64,000 nucleotides of DNA from Pyrenochaeta sp. MPI-SDFR-AT-0127 (GCA_020747015.1 JAGTJM010000007.1:186001-250000); one strand, 5' to 3'; positions 45,528 through 56,301 are shown, numbered from the stretch's first letter. A program made the numbers and translations. The notes: generated by a model from the letters alone, not told the origin.

Positions 45528-47986
45528 CAGTGCTGTAAACGATCTCGGATCGTTAAGCCCTTAACGATCGTTAAGGAAACGATCTTCGGCTCGCTTACGC
45601 TATGGCGAAGCGCACAGTGCCCTCCATCTTATTCAAATCCTTCAAACCCAACGATTTAACAAACCATTTATTATGAATACCATCGCCGATAATCTCTATG
45701 ACGTTGACGGTGCTCTATCATTAGAGCCTAGCCAGTCAAATGCCGTACGGCCGTCTGAGAGCGCCTCACAAGTGTCTGCCGCGCCGTCTACAACTACGCT
45801 ATCATCCACCTCTTCCTTAGGCAAGCGTTCTCGCAAGTTTCGATCAGATATATGGGTACACTTTCGAGAGGCTGTATGCAATGAGGTCAGGAACTATCAA
45901 TCTGGGCTGTACTACTACTGCAAATACTGCTCAGGACGGTATACCAACAGCAAGTCTGCGTGGACTCACCTCCAATCTGCTTATGGAATTGCGAAGCCAG
46001 ATGAGGATGGCTTGGCATCTAAGAAGGCAGCTACTGAGGGTGCGCTGGTGAGAGGATTTGCGGCTACTGAGGCAAAGATGGCCGCCCAGAGAGAGCGAGT
46101 CGCAAAGGCGGCTATGGGTGACTGTATCAGCCGTGAGCGTTTCAATGAGGCGCTAGTAAGATTGATTACAGTGCGTAATTTGCCTCTCAGCGCTGTTGAA
46201 TGGCCAGAACTGGAGGACTTGCTCAAAGCCACCAACCCAGCAGTAGAGGGCCAGCTGCTTTAATCGCGCGGTACACTTCCAAAGCTTATAAAGAAGTCGT
46301 ACGAGACTTATCGCCAGATCTTGAAGGCAAAGCTGCAGCGCTGTCAGTATTTAATGCACTTTATGATTGACTGCTGGTCTTCGCCTAATCGCAAAAACCT
46401 AATGGCAATCTGCGCACAGTTTGTGGATGAAGGTAAGCTCAAGAAAGCGCTGCTAGCACTCCCTGAGCTATCATCACATACTGGTAAAGAGATGGCTGAT
46501 GCTCTAATTCGAACTCTCAACTCATACGGAATCCTCAACATACTAGGCTATATTACAAGCGATAATGCTAGTTCAAACGACAAAATGATGTTCTTTATTG
46601 AAGAGAGTGTACCAAGGCATTATCCAGCAGTCCACTATCGAATGCGTTGCTTTGGCCATATCCTAAACCTAGCCGCCCAGGCCTTCCTTTTCGCAAAGGA
46701 TAGAGAAGCAATCAATGAGGCTATCCGACAGATAAAAAATGAAAACTTCAGCAATATTGATGAGCTGCTTACTGCTCATCTATGCTCAGCTGAGGCTGCT
46801 AGCTGGCGAGAGATAGGCGCTCTCGGAAAGCTTCATAATATTGAAGTTCACTTCCGCGCGTCAGATGCTCGCTATAATGAGTTCAAGCAGCTTGCAAAAG
46901 GCCGTGTACTTCCTCAAGAAAACGCCACCAGGTGGAACAGCTGGTTTAAAGTTGTTAGTGTGGCTCGTAAGGAAGATATACGAGTAGCAATTACTACTTA
47001 CTGTCAGAGATATGAAGGAGATCTACAGGCGGACATCCTTACTAGTAAGGACTGGCAGATTATTGACGATACTTATTACTTCCTTAATACCTTCAACCGT
47101 GCGACGCTTCTCACGCAGGGAGACAACGCAACAATTGATAAAGTTATCCATACAATGGACGTGGTTACCAAGGTATTTAACAATGAGAAAGAGCGCGCAA
47201 AAGCACTGAATAAGTCACGATACCTTTCAGCCCTTATTACTAGCTGGTACGTTTTCGACAAGTACTATGCGAAAACAGCTGATAGCTCTGTCTACGCTAC
47301 TGCGCTCCTCCTCTATCCTTCTTTTCGCCTACAATATATACATGATAACTAGGAGAAGAGCTGGAGAGCACCAGCACTTGAGTTAGCAAGAGATCTTTGG
47401 CTACAGAATTACTCTACTCGTAAAGTTAGCAACATTACTACTCAAGAAAAGGTTTTTAACCTTATTGAAGAACCATCAGCTTTTGATGTGGCTATGAGCC
47501 AGATAAAGTTATTAAAGCCTACTACTAATGAGTTTGATCTCTTTATACACCAGGCTCAAACTACGCTGCCTACTGGTACAACTGCGCTTGATTGGTGGCT
47601 CGATACTGCTAGGAAGGAGGACTATCCAAGGCTTCACCACATGGCTATAGATATACTCTCAATTCCAGCCATGAGCGCTGAGCCGGAGCGTATTTTTTCT
47701 GGAGCACGTCGGACAGTTACATGGACACGGTTCTGCCTTGGAAGTGAGGCCATTGAGCGCTCAGAGTGCCTGAAGAGCTGGATAAGGGCGAAAGTGACAG
47801 TATGAGGGTCTATCCTGATTACTGGAGTCGGCGATGATGAGGCTGAGATGATTGCAGATTACTTTTAGTAGTTATGTGAAGAAGATTTCCTATTTAGGCT
47901 AGCTCCTACGTTACTAAGCATTTCTTGACGATCCGATCTTAACGATCATGGCCCTGAGATCGCGATCTAGATCGTTTACAGCACTG
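45528..47986 (+). mobile_element. hAT transposon 1, nearly full length
   Basis: Ends CAGTGCTGTAAACGATCT (left) and its inverse AGATCGTTTACAGCACTG (right). The left subterminal region has repeated palindromes of ACGATC. The 8 bp flanks (AGGATATG and CTAATGGT) do not match, so there is no intact target duplication. Codes for a plus-strand transposase in a single frame. Confidence 0.85.
45673..47805 (+). pseudogene. hAT transposase with two in-frame stops
   Basis: ATG at 45673; one continuous frame of 711 codons to TGA at 47803. A BED-type zinc finger lies near residues 58-100 (WVHFREAVCNEVRNYQSGLY, YYCKYCSGRYTNSKSAWTHL). The RNase H-like core follows (MIDCWSSPNRKNLMAICAQF; ITSDNASSNDKMMFF; HYRMRCFGHILNLAAQAFLF), and the C-terminal hAT dimerisation domain is YPRLHHMAIDILSIPAMSAE followed by PERIFSGARR. 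Stops: TAA at 46261-46263, where transposon 2 has Gln, and TAG at 47350-47352, where transposon 2 has Trp. Apart from these two codons the gene is open. Confidence 0.88.
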
Positions 47987-47999
47987 CTAATGGTTTGCC

Positions 48000-48467
48000 T
48001 CACAATGTCCATGTGCAAGTTCCGACGATACCAATAAGGATTGTGGCTGCCGTCATCCACCAACTTGCTACACCAAATGCTCCCTGAATATCTTTCTTTA
48101 GTATTCCCCATAGTATTCCAAACAACAGGCTGGGCGGAAAGAATCCAATGGCGAGTACCCACCAAATTTTGACCCAATCCCAGTCTTCCTTGTAATAGAT
48201 ACCCCATGCTTCTGTTAATTCGAAAGATTGAGACCAAAGTTCTCCACAGGTCCTTTTCGGAAGTTGTTGTATGATCAATGTGGCGTCTGATGCTATTCCA
48301 TCAGGATCCGTAAAGAAGTCCATCATCAGCCGCTGCCCAATGGGTGGGGACAACTTGGATGGTATTGGATGGCACTCGTATTCCGTTCCTTTTGGGCGAA
48401 CAAGGTCAGTCGGAGGTATACAATCGCAAGGCTTTCCTCGTTCGCAAATATCAGCGTGACACCGCAC
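48000..48467 (-). CDS. small membrane protein, unknown function
   Basis: 155-codon ORF from ATG 48467 to TGA at 48000. A Cys-rich, Pro-rich head (CERGKPCDCIPPTD) is followed by EDWDWVKIWWVLAIGFFPPS, LLFGILWGILKKDIQGAFGV and a second hydrophobic helix (WWMTAATILIGIVGT). This Trp-rich two-helix tail is frequent at the C-terminus of fungal hypothetical proteins. It may be the last exon of a larger gene cut by one of the hAT elements on either side. The stop lies only 14 bp from hAT 1. Confidence 0.5.
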   Translation of the reverse strand: MRCHADICERGKPCDCIPPTDLVRPKGTEYECHPIPSKLSPPIGQRLMMDFFTDPDGIASDATLIIQQLPKRTCGELWSQSFELTEAWGIYYKEDWDWVKIWWVLAIGFFPPSLLFGILWGILKKDIQGAFGVASWWMTAATILIGIVGTCTWTL

Positions 48468-48606
48468 ATCAATATATCGACGCCCCCCGTAGGCAAACTT
48501 TTTCTCGGGGAGTTAGAATAGTTCTGTTATATTCTCAACACAGGGAATCTCGGCATACCTTCATAAAGTGAATACTATGAACCGTTCTTAGAGACCATAT
48601 TAGTCT

Positions 48607-51452
48607 CAGAGCTGTTAACGATAAGCGATACGCGATAAGGCCTTTATCGTTATTGTATTGCATAAGGAAATCTATATCGTTTATCGCCTACCTATCGCGA
48701 CAAGTAAACAATACAGTCTTGGCATGGTGTAGCGTCACGTGCTGCCCACATATGCTATTATCCACTACTCTTGCTGTCGCCACTAGGCGTCTTCCTGCTG
48801 AGGCCTAATTCCGCCAATATATTCTCTCTAAGCCAACTCTTTAAGCACTCTAACTTCTCAATCATATTCCCAGATAAACTCGCTCGCGTCCAAGTAATTG
48901 TACGCCGCCCTCCGCTGAATATTCGCTCAGGTTCTGCAGACATAGCTGGGATTGAGAGTATATCAATTGCCATTTGTGAAAGGCGAGGATAGTCCCGTTG
49001 CTGCTCAGGCCGAAGCTACCATTCAAGTGCTGTTGTATGAGGAGGAAGCGGAGTAGGTTCACGGTCTATAAAGTCATCGAATGAGTCCTTTGTGGAGGCG
49101 TAAACGCGCGAAGAAGTGAGATCAAGCTCTCTCGCAAGGAGTTCAAACTCATCAGGTTCTTTTTCGATCAGAGGCTCGTCTAGTTGTACAACTTCGCGCT
49201 CAATCTGCTCGTATTTCCTTTCCCATAACCTACATGCATCATCAACAGCCTTCTTCCGCCACTCCTTCCTCCAGAACTTATCGATATAAGCTCGTCGGCG
49301 AGCAGGGTGAAGGAGCAAAGCGGCCGCATACGCTGGAGAGTCCTCTGTCTTTATAAACCACTTATCAAAGGCGTACCAGCTGGTGATAATTGAGGAGAGA
49401 AGGGAGGGGTTATTTGCGTGCTTAGCTTGAGATTTCTGGAAGTGGCGAATAAGAATATCCTCGGTGAAGAGAGTTTGATCGAGTGTAGCCATGTCGCCTT
49501 GTGATGCCAGTGTAACTTTATAGAATGGCTGGAGGAAGAGATGAGTATCATCAAGGACTCTCCAGTGATCTGGTGAAAGGAAGTCGTTCTCAAGTTGCTT
49601 ATAATGACGTTCTTGATATTCCCGTATAGCGGAACGGACTCGCGGCTTTTTTGCCTTGTCAATAAGTGTGTACCAGCTATTCCATCGTGTGTCATTATCA
49701 ATGCCTAGGGACTCGCCAGCTAAGTCAAGAAACTCATTATAACGAGCCTCAGAGGATCTTATATGGACCGCAATATTGTGGAGGCGGCCAAGAGCGCCCA
49801 TCTCGCGATAACCAGCAGCCTGGAGGTTCTTAATTCTATAGTGTGGTGAGTAGGAAGCACATGTTAGACCACGCAAAGGACGTACTTCTCTGCAAGGCCC
49901 TCATCAATTGAGATATCCTCATTCTTCTCTGCTTCAGCTATAGCAAGATCGACAGCCTCCTTATCTTTTGCAAAGAGGAATGCCTGTACAGCAAGATTCG
50001 TAACATGGCCGTGGCAGCGAATTCGATGATGAATGGGATCCCATTCAATGTTGTAACTCTGCCCTAACTTAGTAGATATATGACGCAAAAGCTTATCGTT
50101 CGAGGTGTGGTTATCACTAGTAAAATAGCCAATCTTCTCAACAATCCCGTACTCTATTGCTGTTCTCATAACATAAGGAGCCTGCTCTTCACCACCATGT
50201 TTACCGCGTATTTGTGGTAGAGCAAGTAAGGCCTTACAGAGCTTCTTTGTGTCCCGATCCACCCAGTGCCCACAGATCGCAAAGAAGGCCTTTCGGTTTG
50301 GAGAGGTCCACATATCCACAGTGAAGTGGATTAAGGAATGAGATCGAGTAATAAGCTGCTTGAGAAAGCCTTTATGTACGGTGAAGGAGTTGTCGATTAG
50401 CTAAGGAACAATTGAATGCGATTGGAGGCCGCAAAAGATCTCGTCAACTGCGTAGTTAACTGTCATAAGCAGTGCTTGAAATTCTGGCCATTCAACACAA
50501 CTAAATTGCAGATCATGAAGAGCAATTACCCGGACTAACGCTTCTTTAAATGCCTCTCGATTAATAACAGACGTAAGGACCTCATACTCTCGATCCTCAC
50601 GCTTCTTCTCCTGTGTCTGCGCTGCTGCTTTGAATACAGATTCTAGGGTATTGACCCTTGCCTTCTTAACTTTACTATCATCAACTTCTAGGTTTGTGTC
50701 GTGCGTTTGCTTAAGATGATAGCGCGCTGAGGTTGTAGACTCGAACTTCTGTGTAGGATTCTGACACCCACTGAAGGAGCAGTACCATATCTTTCCCTTC
50801 CTTCCTGAGCTTGTTCGCTCAGGCTCACCATCTTGAGGAGCACGAGCGTATTTCCATGTGTCGAGGGCTGTTTGATTCCGCTTTCGCTTTCGGGTTGAGG
50901 TAACTATGGGATTCGAGATACTCTCGCCGTCGAGAACTTCGCTTATGGTGGTAGAGAACGCGTTGGAGTCGAGGGTAGAGAGTACAGAAGATTGAGTATC
51001 ATCATCAATAATATTATTAGGAACTTGGGATGATGAAAAGGCCACCATGTTGTTGATATATATTCTTGGAGCTGGGATGCTGGTGATGATAGGTAATGAA
51101 GGAATGAGGACTAGGTTGATTGCTAACGAAGGTATCTAGCTATCAATATATACAAAGAAGTGTGTTGTTAGGAACTAGACTATTGCAGGCAGTAGTAGGC
51201 ACCAGTAGGCACTAGTAGGCAGCTATGCTCTGCACTTTCGAGGCCAACATATATGAATAATTCTGATTAAAACTTCATTATCTCGAAGAGTTTTCTGATA
51301 CTCCGGAACGGAAGAATCCCTTCCGACCTTAAACGATATGCAGTAAGTATACGATATTGTATTGCATAAGAATTCTTATTGCTATCGTTTATCGCCTATC
51401 GTCATAAACGATATGCGATAAATAGACGATAAGCTTATCGTTAACAGCTCTG
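48607..51452 (-). mobile_element. hAT transposon 2, nearly full length
   Basis: Ends CAGAGCTGTTAACGATAAGC on both sides (inverted), with many CGATA/TATCG words inside. Flanks ATTAGTCT and TCGTCGAG do not match as an 8 bp duplication. The first bases resemble hAT 1 (CAGWGCTGTWAACGAT), so they are relatives. The leader of the transposase has tandem AGTAGGCAC units at 51184-51222. Confidence 0.85.
48758..51048 (-). pseudogene. hAT transposase with one intron and two in-frame stops
   Basis: Minus strand from ATG 51048. An apparent frame break near 49870 is better explained by a 50 bp intron, 49885-49836 (GTACGT donor, TACTCAC branch, CTATAG acceptor); spliced, the gene has 747 codons. BED zinc finger near residues 82-115 (WYCSFSGCQNPTQKFESTTS, ARYHLKQTH), core VDMWTSPNRKAFFAICGHWV, FTSDNHTSNDKLL, RIRCHGHVTNLAVQAFLFAK, and dimerisation region MAIDILSIPAMSAEPERIFS. 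TAG at 50401-50403 and TAG at 49016-49018; the latter stands where hAT 1 has Trp (ALDWWL). Otherwise open. Confidence 0.87.
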
Positions 51453-51578
51453 TCGTCGAGGACCTTGCGAGCTGCCGTTTGAATTTCCGATGAGGCCTCG
51501 ATACCGATCTGTTCGAAACCGCGGATCTTGGCTTCAAGCTCCTGTAGGTATTCTTTGTGTCGTGCACGTAATCGTCCT
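51453..51578 (-). pseudogene. bZIP-like transcription factor exon, cut by hAT 2
   Basis: Minus-strand exon beginning at an acceptor (CCCAACAG at about 51586-51579 with an upstream TACTAAC branch) and reading RARHKEYLQELEAKIRGFEQ, then IGIEASSEIQTAARKVLDD, the end of the basic region and leucine zipper of a common fungal bZIP family. The reading stops at the transposon. On the far side of hAT 2 (48606 down) the frame could continue RLIWSLRTVHS, which fits the family. The upstream exon is not clear. Confidence 0.55.
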
Positions 51579-52426
51579 GTTGGGTCATTCTTGTTAGTAC
51601 ATGCACATAGAGGATCGCAGACTTGGTGTTCCTGCCACGACTGCCAGTATCACGGCGCTCTTCTGGTACCTTGACCGCACAAACTTGTGACGCCTAAAGA
51701 GGATTGAACGATAGATACGTTGTTGGCTTGCGCAGCTCATGACTGCATTCCTCTCCCTCTGAATCAAGGAGACCAGGAATTGGCATACTCTGATTGTCAC
51801 GGATGCGAGCTAGATTTGTGCTTTTTGCTACAATCTGTTAGCAGGGGACATTCCAGAACGATGTGCAAGGTGGCTCATACCGACATCCTGAGGTCACTCA
51901 TGATGATACTTGATGGTGGGAAGACGTGATAGGGCTTGAGTACAGGTGCGCGATCATGCTCGAGAGAACATGCTCCAGGCATGAAGTAGGCCGCCGGGCC
52001 TTAAACAAGAAGGCAGTATGCACGTTAGTGGCACCACGACAGAAGGGTGTAGGGATGGTTGTCTACGGCTGCAGGCTTCGGACGGCGATGAAATTTTAGA
52101 GCCGCTTCGCACAAGGATTACGCCAGTGAATAATAACGCCCGTTTGGGATAGCGCGCCCTCAGTCTTGCATTAGCGCGCACATGGTGTAGGTCCGTGCGC
52201 TCTGCCCCTTCGGGATCTTTCCGGAACTCCGAGCGGACACAGGAGAATTCAGCTGCTTCAACTTCAACGTCGTGACAACAATCCGGCTTTGACCACGTCT
52301 GCCGCTCCTGAAATCATTCCCACCAGCCACGTCCCCAGCCGCAATTGGCTCCCCAGCGTTTCCATCGGTTCCAAGCGGGTCACAAGACGCTGATCTTCAC
52401 GCGCTGAGCACATCTCCATCGTGAGA
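51579..52426. other. no clear gene
   Basis: May hold further decayed exons of the bZIP-like gene up to about 51700. ORFs here are short and without motifs. Confidence 0.4.
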
Positions 52427-52917
52427 ATGGCCGTAGGGGCGCGTCTAACAGCGCCTTACGTCGCAAACTTCGGTCCTACCCACGGATTTGCGACATCCTG
52501 AATACATCCGCCGGCGCTACTCTTCTTCGTGCGAGCCGGACTCTCGCTGTACGCCTTCGTCACCCTGTTCACCATCTTTGGCTGGAACGGCAGCAATGGC
52601 ATGACTAGTCCCGACACTCACTTTCCTACTTCACACATCTGACCTACTGGGGTCTCGCCTTCTACCATGCTTTCGCTGCAATTCATACCAGCAGCTACTG
52701 GTTGACTGGGGTCCCCTTTCTCGCACGATGGCCAAAGCCGCTTCAGATCGCCCACAGCATGTTCTATTCAACAGTTGTGATTTACCCATGGATAGTGACT
52801 AGTAAGTGAATGTCATTCCTTGATTATTTCCAGTAGCGAACGTGAAGCAACGCCTTAGTTGGTAACCAATTGCGAGTCAGTGGTTTCAGTATCTGATTTC
52901 GAGTGGGCTGTGCTCTA

Positions 52918-54770
52918 ACGTACTTCACAAGCGAACCGTTCTCACAAGCGAAACGTTCGCACATTCCTTGGCACCTTGAACATCATCCCAACCAACACCA
53001 TGCCCCCAAAATCAGAGGTTGAGGCTACTCAGCGAGAAGGTAGACTTATATGTGCTATCAACGCGTTACAAAATCAAGAAATCCCGTCAATTAAAGAAGC
53101 ATCGCGTTTATATCACGTAAACTACGATACACTCCGATGCCGCCTTAATGGCCGACCCTCACGCGCGAATACCCTCCCAAACAGCCGAAACCTCGATAAC
53201 GATGACGAAAAAACGTTGACAGATTGGATATTAGACCTTGCTGCTCGTGGGTACCCTCCTCGCAAGTGGATAGTTCAAGATACGGCAAATCTACTACGTC
53301 AACTGCGCGGTGTACAGCCGGTGGGCAAGAACTGGGTAGACAACTATATCAAACGTACTCCTGGCGTCCGCCTTGCACAGAGCAAGAAGTACGACTACCA
53401 ACGAGCAAAACAAGAGGATCCTGAGGTGATAAGTGAGCATTTTCAGCTCCTCAAGAATGTGGTGAACAAGTATGGCATTCAAGACGAGGATATCTACAAC
53501 ATGGATGAGATCGGTTTTCTTCGAGGAGACATTGGTACAGCCAAGGTTGTGACCGCAGTAGATGGTCCCAAGTACCACATACAGCCTGGCGACCGTGACT
53601 GGATAACGGTTATTGAGTGTATCAACGCAGGCAAACGTTGTATCCCAGCCATGGTTATCGCGAAAGGAAAGGTGTTCCAGAACATCTGGTTTGATCAAGA
53701 TGTGGGCCTTCCTGATGAATGGAGGATTGCTCATAGTGAGACCGGATGGACCAACGATAGACTCGGCTATCTCTGGCTCACAGAGGTGTTCGATCCGCAT
53801 ACAAGGCATCATACTAGAGGCGCCAAACGACTGCTCATTATGGATGGACACAGCAGCCACTGCTCAGAACCATTTGAGACCTACGCAAGGGAGAACAACA
53901 TCATCCCATTATGGCTACCCTCACATTCGTCACATATACTACAACCGCTAGATGTTGCATGCTTTAGCGTGGTCAAGAGACGCTATCGTGAAGGGGTGGA
54001 GATGTTGACACGTGCCGGTCAGAACCACATTGATGTTAACGACTTCCTTCAAATCTATACATATGCACAGCCTCAAGCATTGAGTAGCAGCAATATTGAG
54101 AGCGCCTTTCAAGCTACTGGCATTGTTCCATTTAATCCTAATGAAGTGCTCTCAAAGTTGGGTGCCTTCAACGTACCATCACCACCTCTACAACTCCCTT
54201 CCTCCTCTACGAACTCAGCGAGCAATACACCAAAAACAATTCGTCAAATTGAGAAGCAGCAGAGAGCTGTTAGTCGCCGACAATCTGAGCTTCAGCGACG
54301 ATCTACATCACCTACGATGGAGGCTATGAGGAAGATGGCAAAGAGCGTCAAGTTGGCGTTGCAGGCCGCAGCTATCATGACAGAGGAACTCAAGCGTGCG
54401 AAGGCTCTCAACGCTAAAGTAGTTAAAAAGCGCAATATTAAAGTTAAGTATATTACTCAAAGAGAGAGTCTCACAATCAAGGAGGCGGTTGGGCTATTAC
54501 AGGAGTCTGCAGCGCCTCTAGAAGCTGGTCAAAGTGGAGGTGGTGATGCAGCGCCGCAGGCCTCAAGTCGAGCTCCGCGCCGCTGCAGTGGGTGTATGTC
54601 AACTGAACACACAGCAAGGACTTGCCCAGCACTTAAGAAGACTTACGCAATGTAATTATCATATAAAACTAGGTGGTGGTGGCATCATCTTAGGAAATAG
54701 TCATGGTGTTCAGGGTGCCAAGGATGTGCGAACGTTTCGCTTGTGAGAACGGTTCGCTTGTGAAGTACGT
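52918..54770 (+). mobile_element. pogo/Fot1-type transposon, intact and possibly active
   Basis: About 60 bp inverted repeats differing at only a few positions: ACGTACTTCACAAGCGAACC at both ends. TA duplication at 52916-52917 and 54771-54772. The repeat contains an internal doublet of CACAAGCGAAMCGTT, a likely transposase-binding site. It holds one full-length ORF and is inserted in an intron. Near-identical ends and an open ORF indicate a recent insertion. Confidence 0.93.
53000..54655 (+). CDS. pogo/Fot1-type transposase, full length
   Basis: 551 residues, ATG at 53000 (MPPKSEVEATQREGRLICAI); the frame upstream lacks ATG. Helix-turn-helix psq domain at residues 10-55 (IPSIKEASRLYHVNYDTLRC), CENP-B-type HTH at about 65-130 (GVQPVGKNWVDNYIKRTPGV). 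Catalytic triad: NMDEIGF (first Asp), IMDGHSSH (second Asp), QPLDVACF (third Asp), so DDD. A Lys/Gln-rich coiled coil follows, and the C-terminus ends in a CCHC zinc knuckle (CSGCMSTEHTARTCP). No stop or frame break. Cut-and-paste enzyme acting on its own 60 bp ends, nuclear. It could also mobilise related non-autonomous copies. Confidence 0.94.
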   Translation: MPPKSEVEATQREGRLICAINALQNQEIPSIKEASRLYHVNYDTLRCRLNGRPSRANTLPNSRNLDNDDEKTLTDWILDLAARGYPPRKWIVQDTANLLRQLRGVQPVGKNWVDNYIKRTPGVRLAQSKKYDYQRAKQEDPEVISEHFQLLKNVVNKYGIQDEDIYNMDEIGFLRGDIGTAKVVTAVDGPKYHIQPGDRDWITVIECINAGKRCIPAMVIAKGKVFQNIWFDQDVGLPDEWRIAHSETGWTNDRLGYLWLTEVFDPHTRHHTRGAKRLLIMDGHSSHCSEPFETYARENNIIPLWLPSHSSHILQPLDVACFSVVKRRYREGVEMLTRAGQNHIDVNDFLQIYTYAQPQALSSSNIESAFQATGIVPFNPNEVLSKLGAFNVPSPPLQLPSSSTNSASNTPKTIRQIEKQQRAVSRRQSELQRRSTSPTMEAMRKMAKSVKLALQAAAIMTEELKRAKALNAKVVKKRNIKVKYITQRESLTIKEAVGLLQESAAPLEAGQSGGGDAAPQASSRAPRRCSGCMSTEHTARTCPALKKTYAM

Positions 54771-55264
54771 TACGCTACTTCAATTTGCAAAGTTTGAGAA
54801 TTAACACGCCTTAGTCGTCTACTGGGCTTTGCTGGCGCCAGGTCGCTTCCCCTCCGCCTTTTCTCTTTGGCCGAATACTTCTCAGCATGCATTGAACTCA
54901 CTGTATGCATTCTTTTGGGATATTCTTTCCAAGGAGGTCTCCGTTGCCCTGGCTCGACATGGTGCCGAATATCATTCTACCGGCCTTGTGCTTGGGGTTG
55001 GCATACCTGACTCACGCGACGCAGGAGTTCTATGTTTACGACTTCCTTGACTTGCAAGAGAACTCCTTCGGTATAGGCGCTGCATATATCATCGGAATAC
55101 TAGTTGCCGCTGTCGTCATATTTGTTATCGTACGCTACCTCATCATGCTGCGCGTCTGGGTAACTGAAAAAAAATTGGGCAAGACTGGGAAGTTCTCTTC
55201 TCGTGGAGCTGAACACAGAGTGAAACGACAATCTCGAGAAACGTGTTGCACCAAACGAGGTTAG

Positions 55265-56149
55265 CACCCAATGACCCTTTTCAGCAGCCCTGCTTTCTGG
55301 CTGCAGGATCCTGCTCGCACATCCTGTTTCTTTTCGTCACGTATTAATTTGTAATGATCTGTAACTAGAGAGCTCGCTCCATTCAACAAACGCCCAGCGA
55401 TCCTTCCAGCGTGCCCTGGCTTCGTACCTGTCACACCTAGGATCGAGCGGCTCTCATCCTAGACGCTCCTGGCTCCAGGCTCATTCGTGCAGACGACTCG
55501 ACCCCTAGCTACGCATCAATCTAAACCCCTATCCTTGTCAAGCGCTCCTGCATATTTGCTTTTTACTGTTTGTTACGGAGAATGATTAGTTGGCCACTAA
55601 AACCTCATTCTGATACTTTTGGAGTCTGGTAGCCTTCTACGGCTAGCGGCTTTGGATCAGCAATGCTGCGCCTGTCCGACGTGATGCAGTTTGTCTCAGC
55701 CTTTTGGGGCTGGTCACCGCCCTGATATTGCCTCTGCCAGAGGTCCGAAACTGCCCGCTTTGGGAGCCACTGCTACAATTTCAAAGCTCTCACTAGACGG
55801 TGGTCGTGTGAAGTAGCGTGCCAATGGAGTTACCAGAGACAACCCATTCCCTCCATGACAGCTCGGAGACCGATATTACAGGTGTCGGCGGCAGATTATG
55901 GCATTATCATACACCAAAGCCGCGGTGAGGTGCTGCTGCTGGACCGGTGGAGGGGCCACGCTGAAATACGTGTGACGGTCGTATCCAATCAGGGCAATTT
56001 AGCACACCACATGGCGCATACAAGGGCTTCTAGAAGGCCTCGAAACTGTATACAGTCTAGACAGGCGTTCCTTGACGGCCGAGCCCGTTACCAAATGGAG
56101 TTGCTGAGTCTATTCCTCCTTCTGTTTCAGTGTGGCCATTAATTGGCGT
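55265..56149. other. intergenic, no gene recognised
   Basis: No supported ORF. Confidence 0.5.
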
Positions 56150-56301
56150 GTTCGTTTCAAGTTTGTCTGCTTCACGCCGAATAGGCCGTGTGCTGGGGAT
56201 GCTAGGCATTGGCAAGGGAAGTACCGTTCGTGTCAAGTTTGTCTGCTTCACACCGAATAAGCCGTATGCTGAGGATCCTAGGCCTTGGCAAGGCAAGTAC
56301 C
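56150..56301. repeat. tandem duplication of a 76 bp unit
   Basis: Unit 1 (56150-56225) and unit 2 (56226-56301) share GTTCGTGTCAAGTTTGTCTG, CTTCAC-CCGAATA and TGGCAAGG-AAGTACC, with about ten differences. A third copy begins (GTTCGTGCCAAGG) and fades. Confidence 0.8.

Larger units (their letters stand above)
52427..55264 (+). pseudogene. FAR-17a/AIG1-like membrane protein, split by a pogo element in its intron
   Basis: ATG 52427 (MAVGARLTAPYVANFGPTHG). TGA at 52499-52501 stands where relatives have Trp just before the first helix (IHPPALLFFVRAGLSLYAFV). A one-base break near 52630 precedes YFTHLTYWGLAFYHAFAAIH, the family signature. Exon 1 ends at 52801 with a GTAAGT donor; the next exon starts 54815 after a CCTTAG acceptor and reads VYWALLAPGRF, continuing the phase. 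Further on, NTSQHALNSLYAFF is followed by another break near 54920, then YLTHATQEFYVYDFLDLQEN and two more helices to TAG at 55262. The intron is enlarged from a normal size by the 1.85 kb pogo element. Multi-pass membrane proteins of this family include fatty-acid ester hydrolases in animals; the fungal role is unknown. Confidence 0.8.

Noticed and set aside
48000..48606. Membrane protein as the C-terminus of the bZIP-like gene
   Set aside because: The families do not combine, and a stop and different frame separate them.
49864..49876. Frameshift in the hAT 2 transposase
   Set aside because: A 50 bp intron with canonical donor, branch and acceptor restores the frame and gives a length divisible by three.
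52976..52999. Upstream start of the pogo transposase
   Set aside because: It begins with TTG; the first ATG in frame is at 53000.
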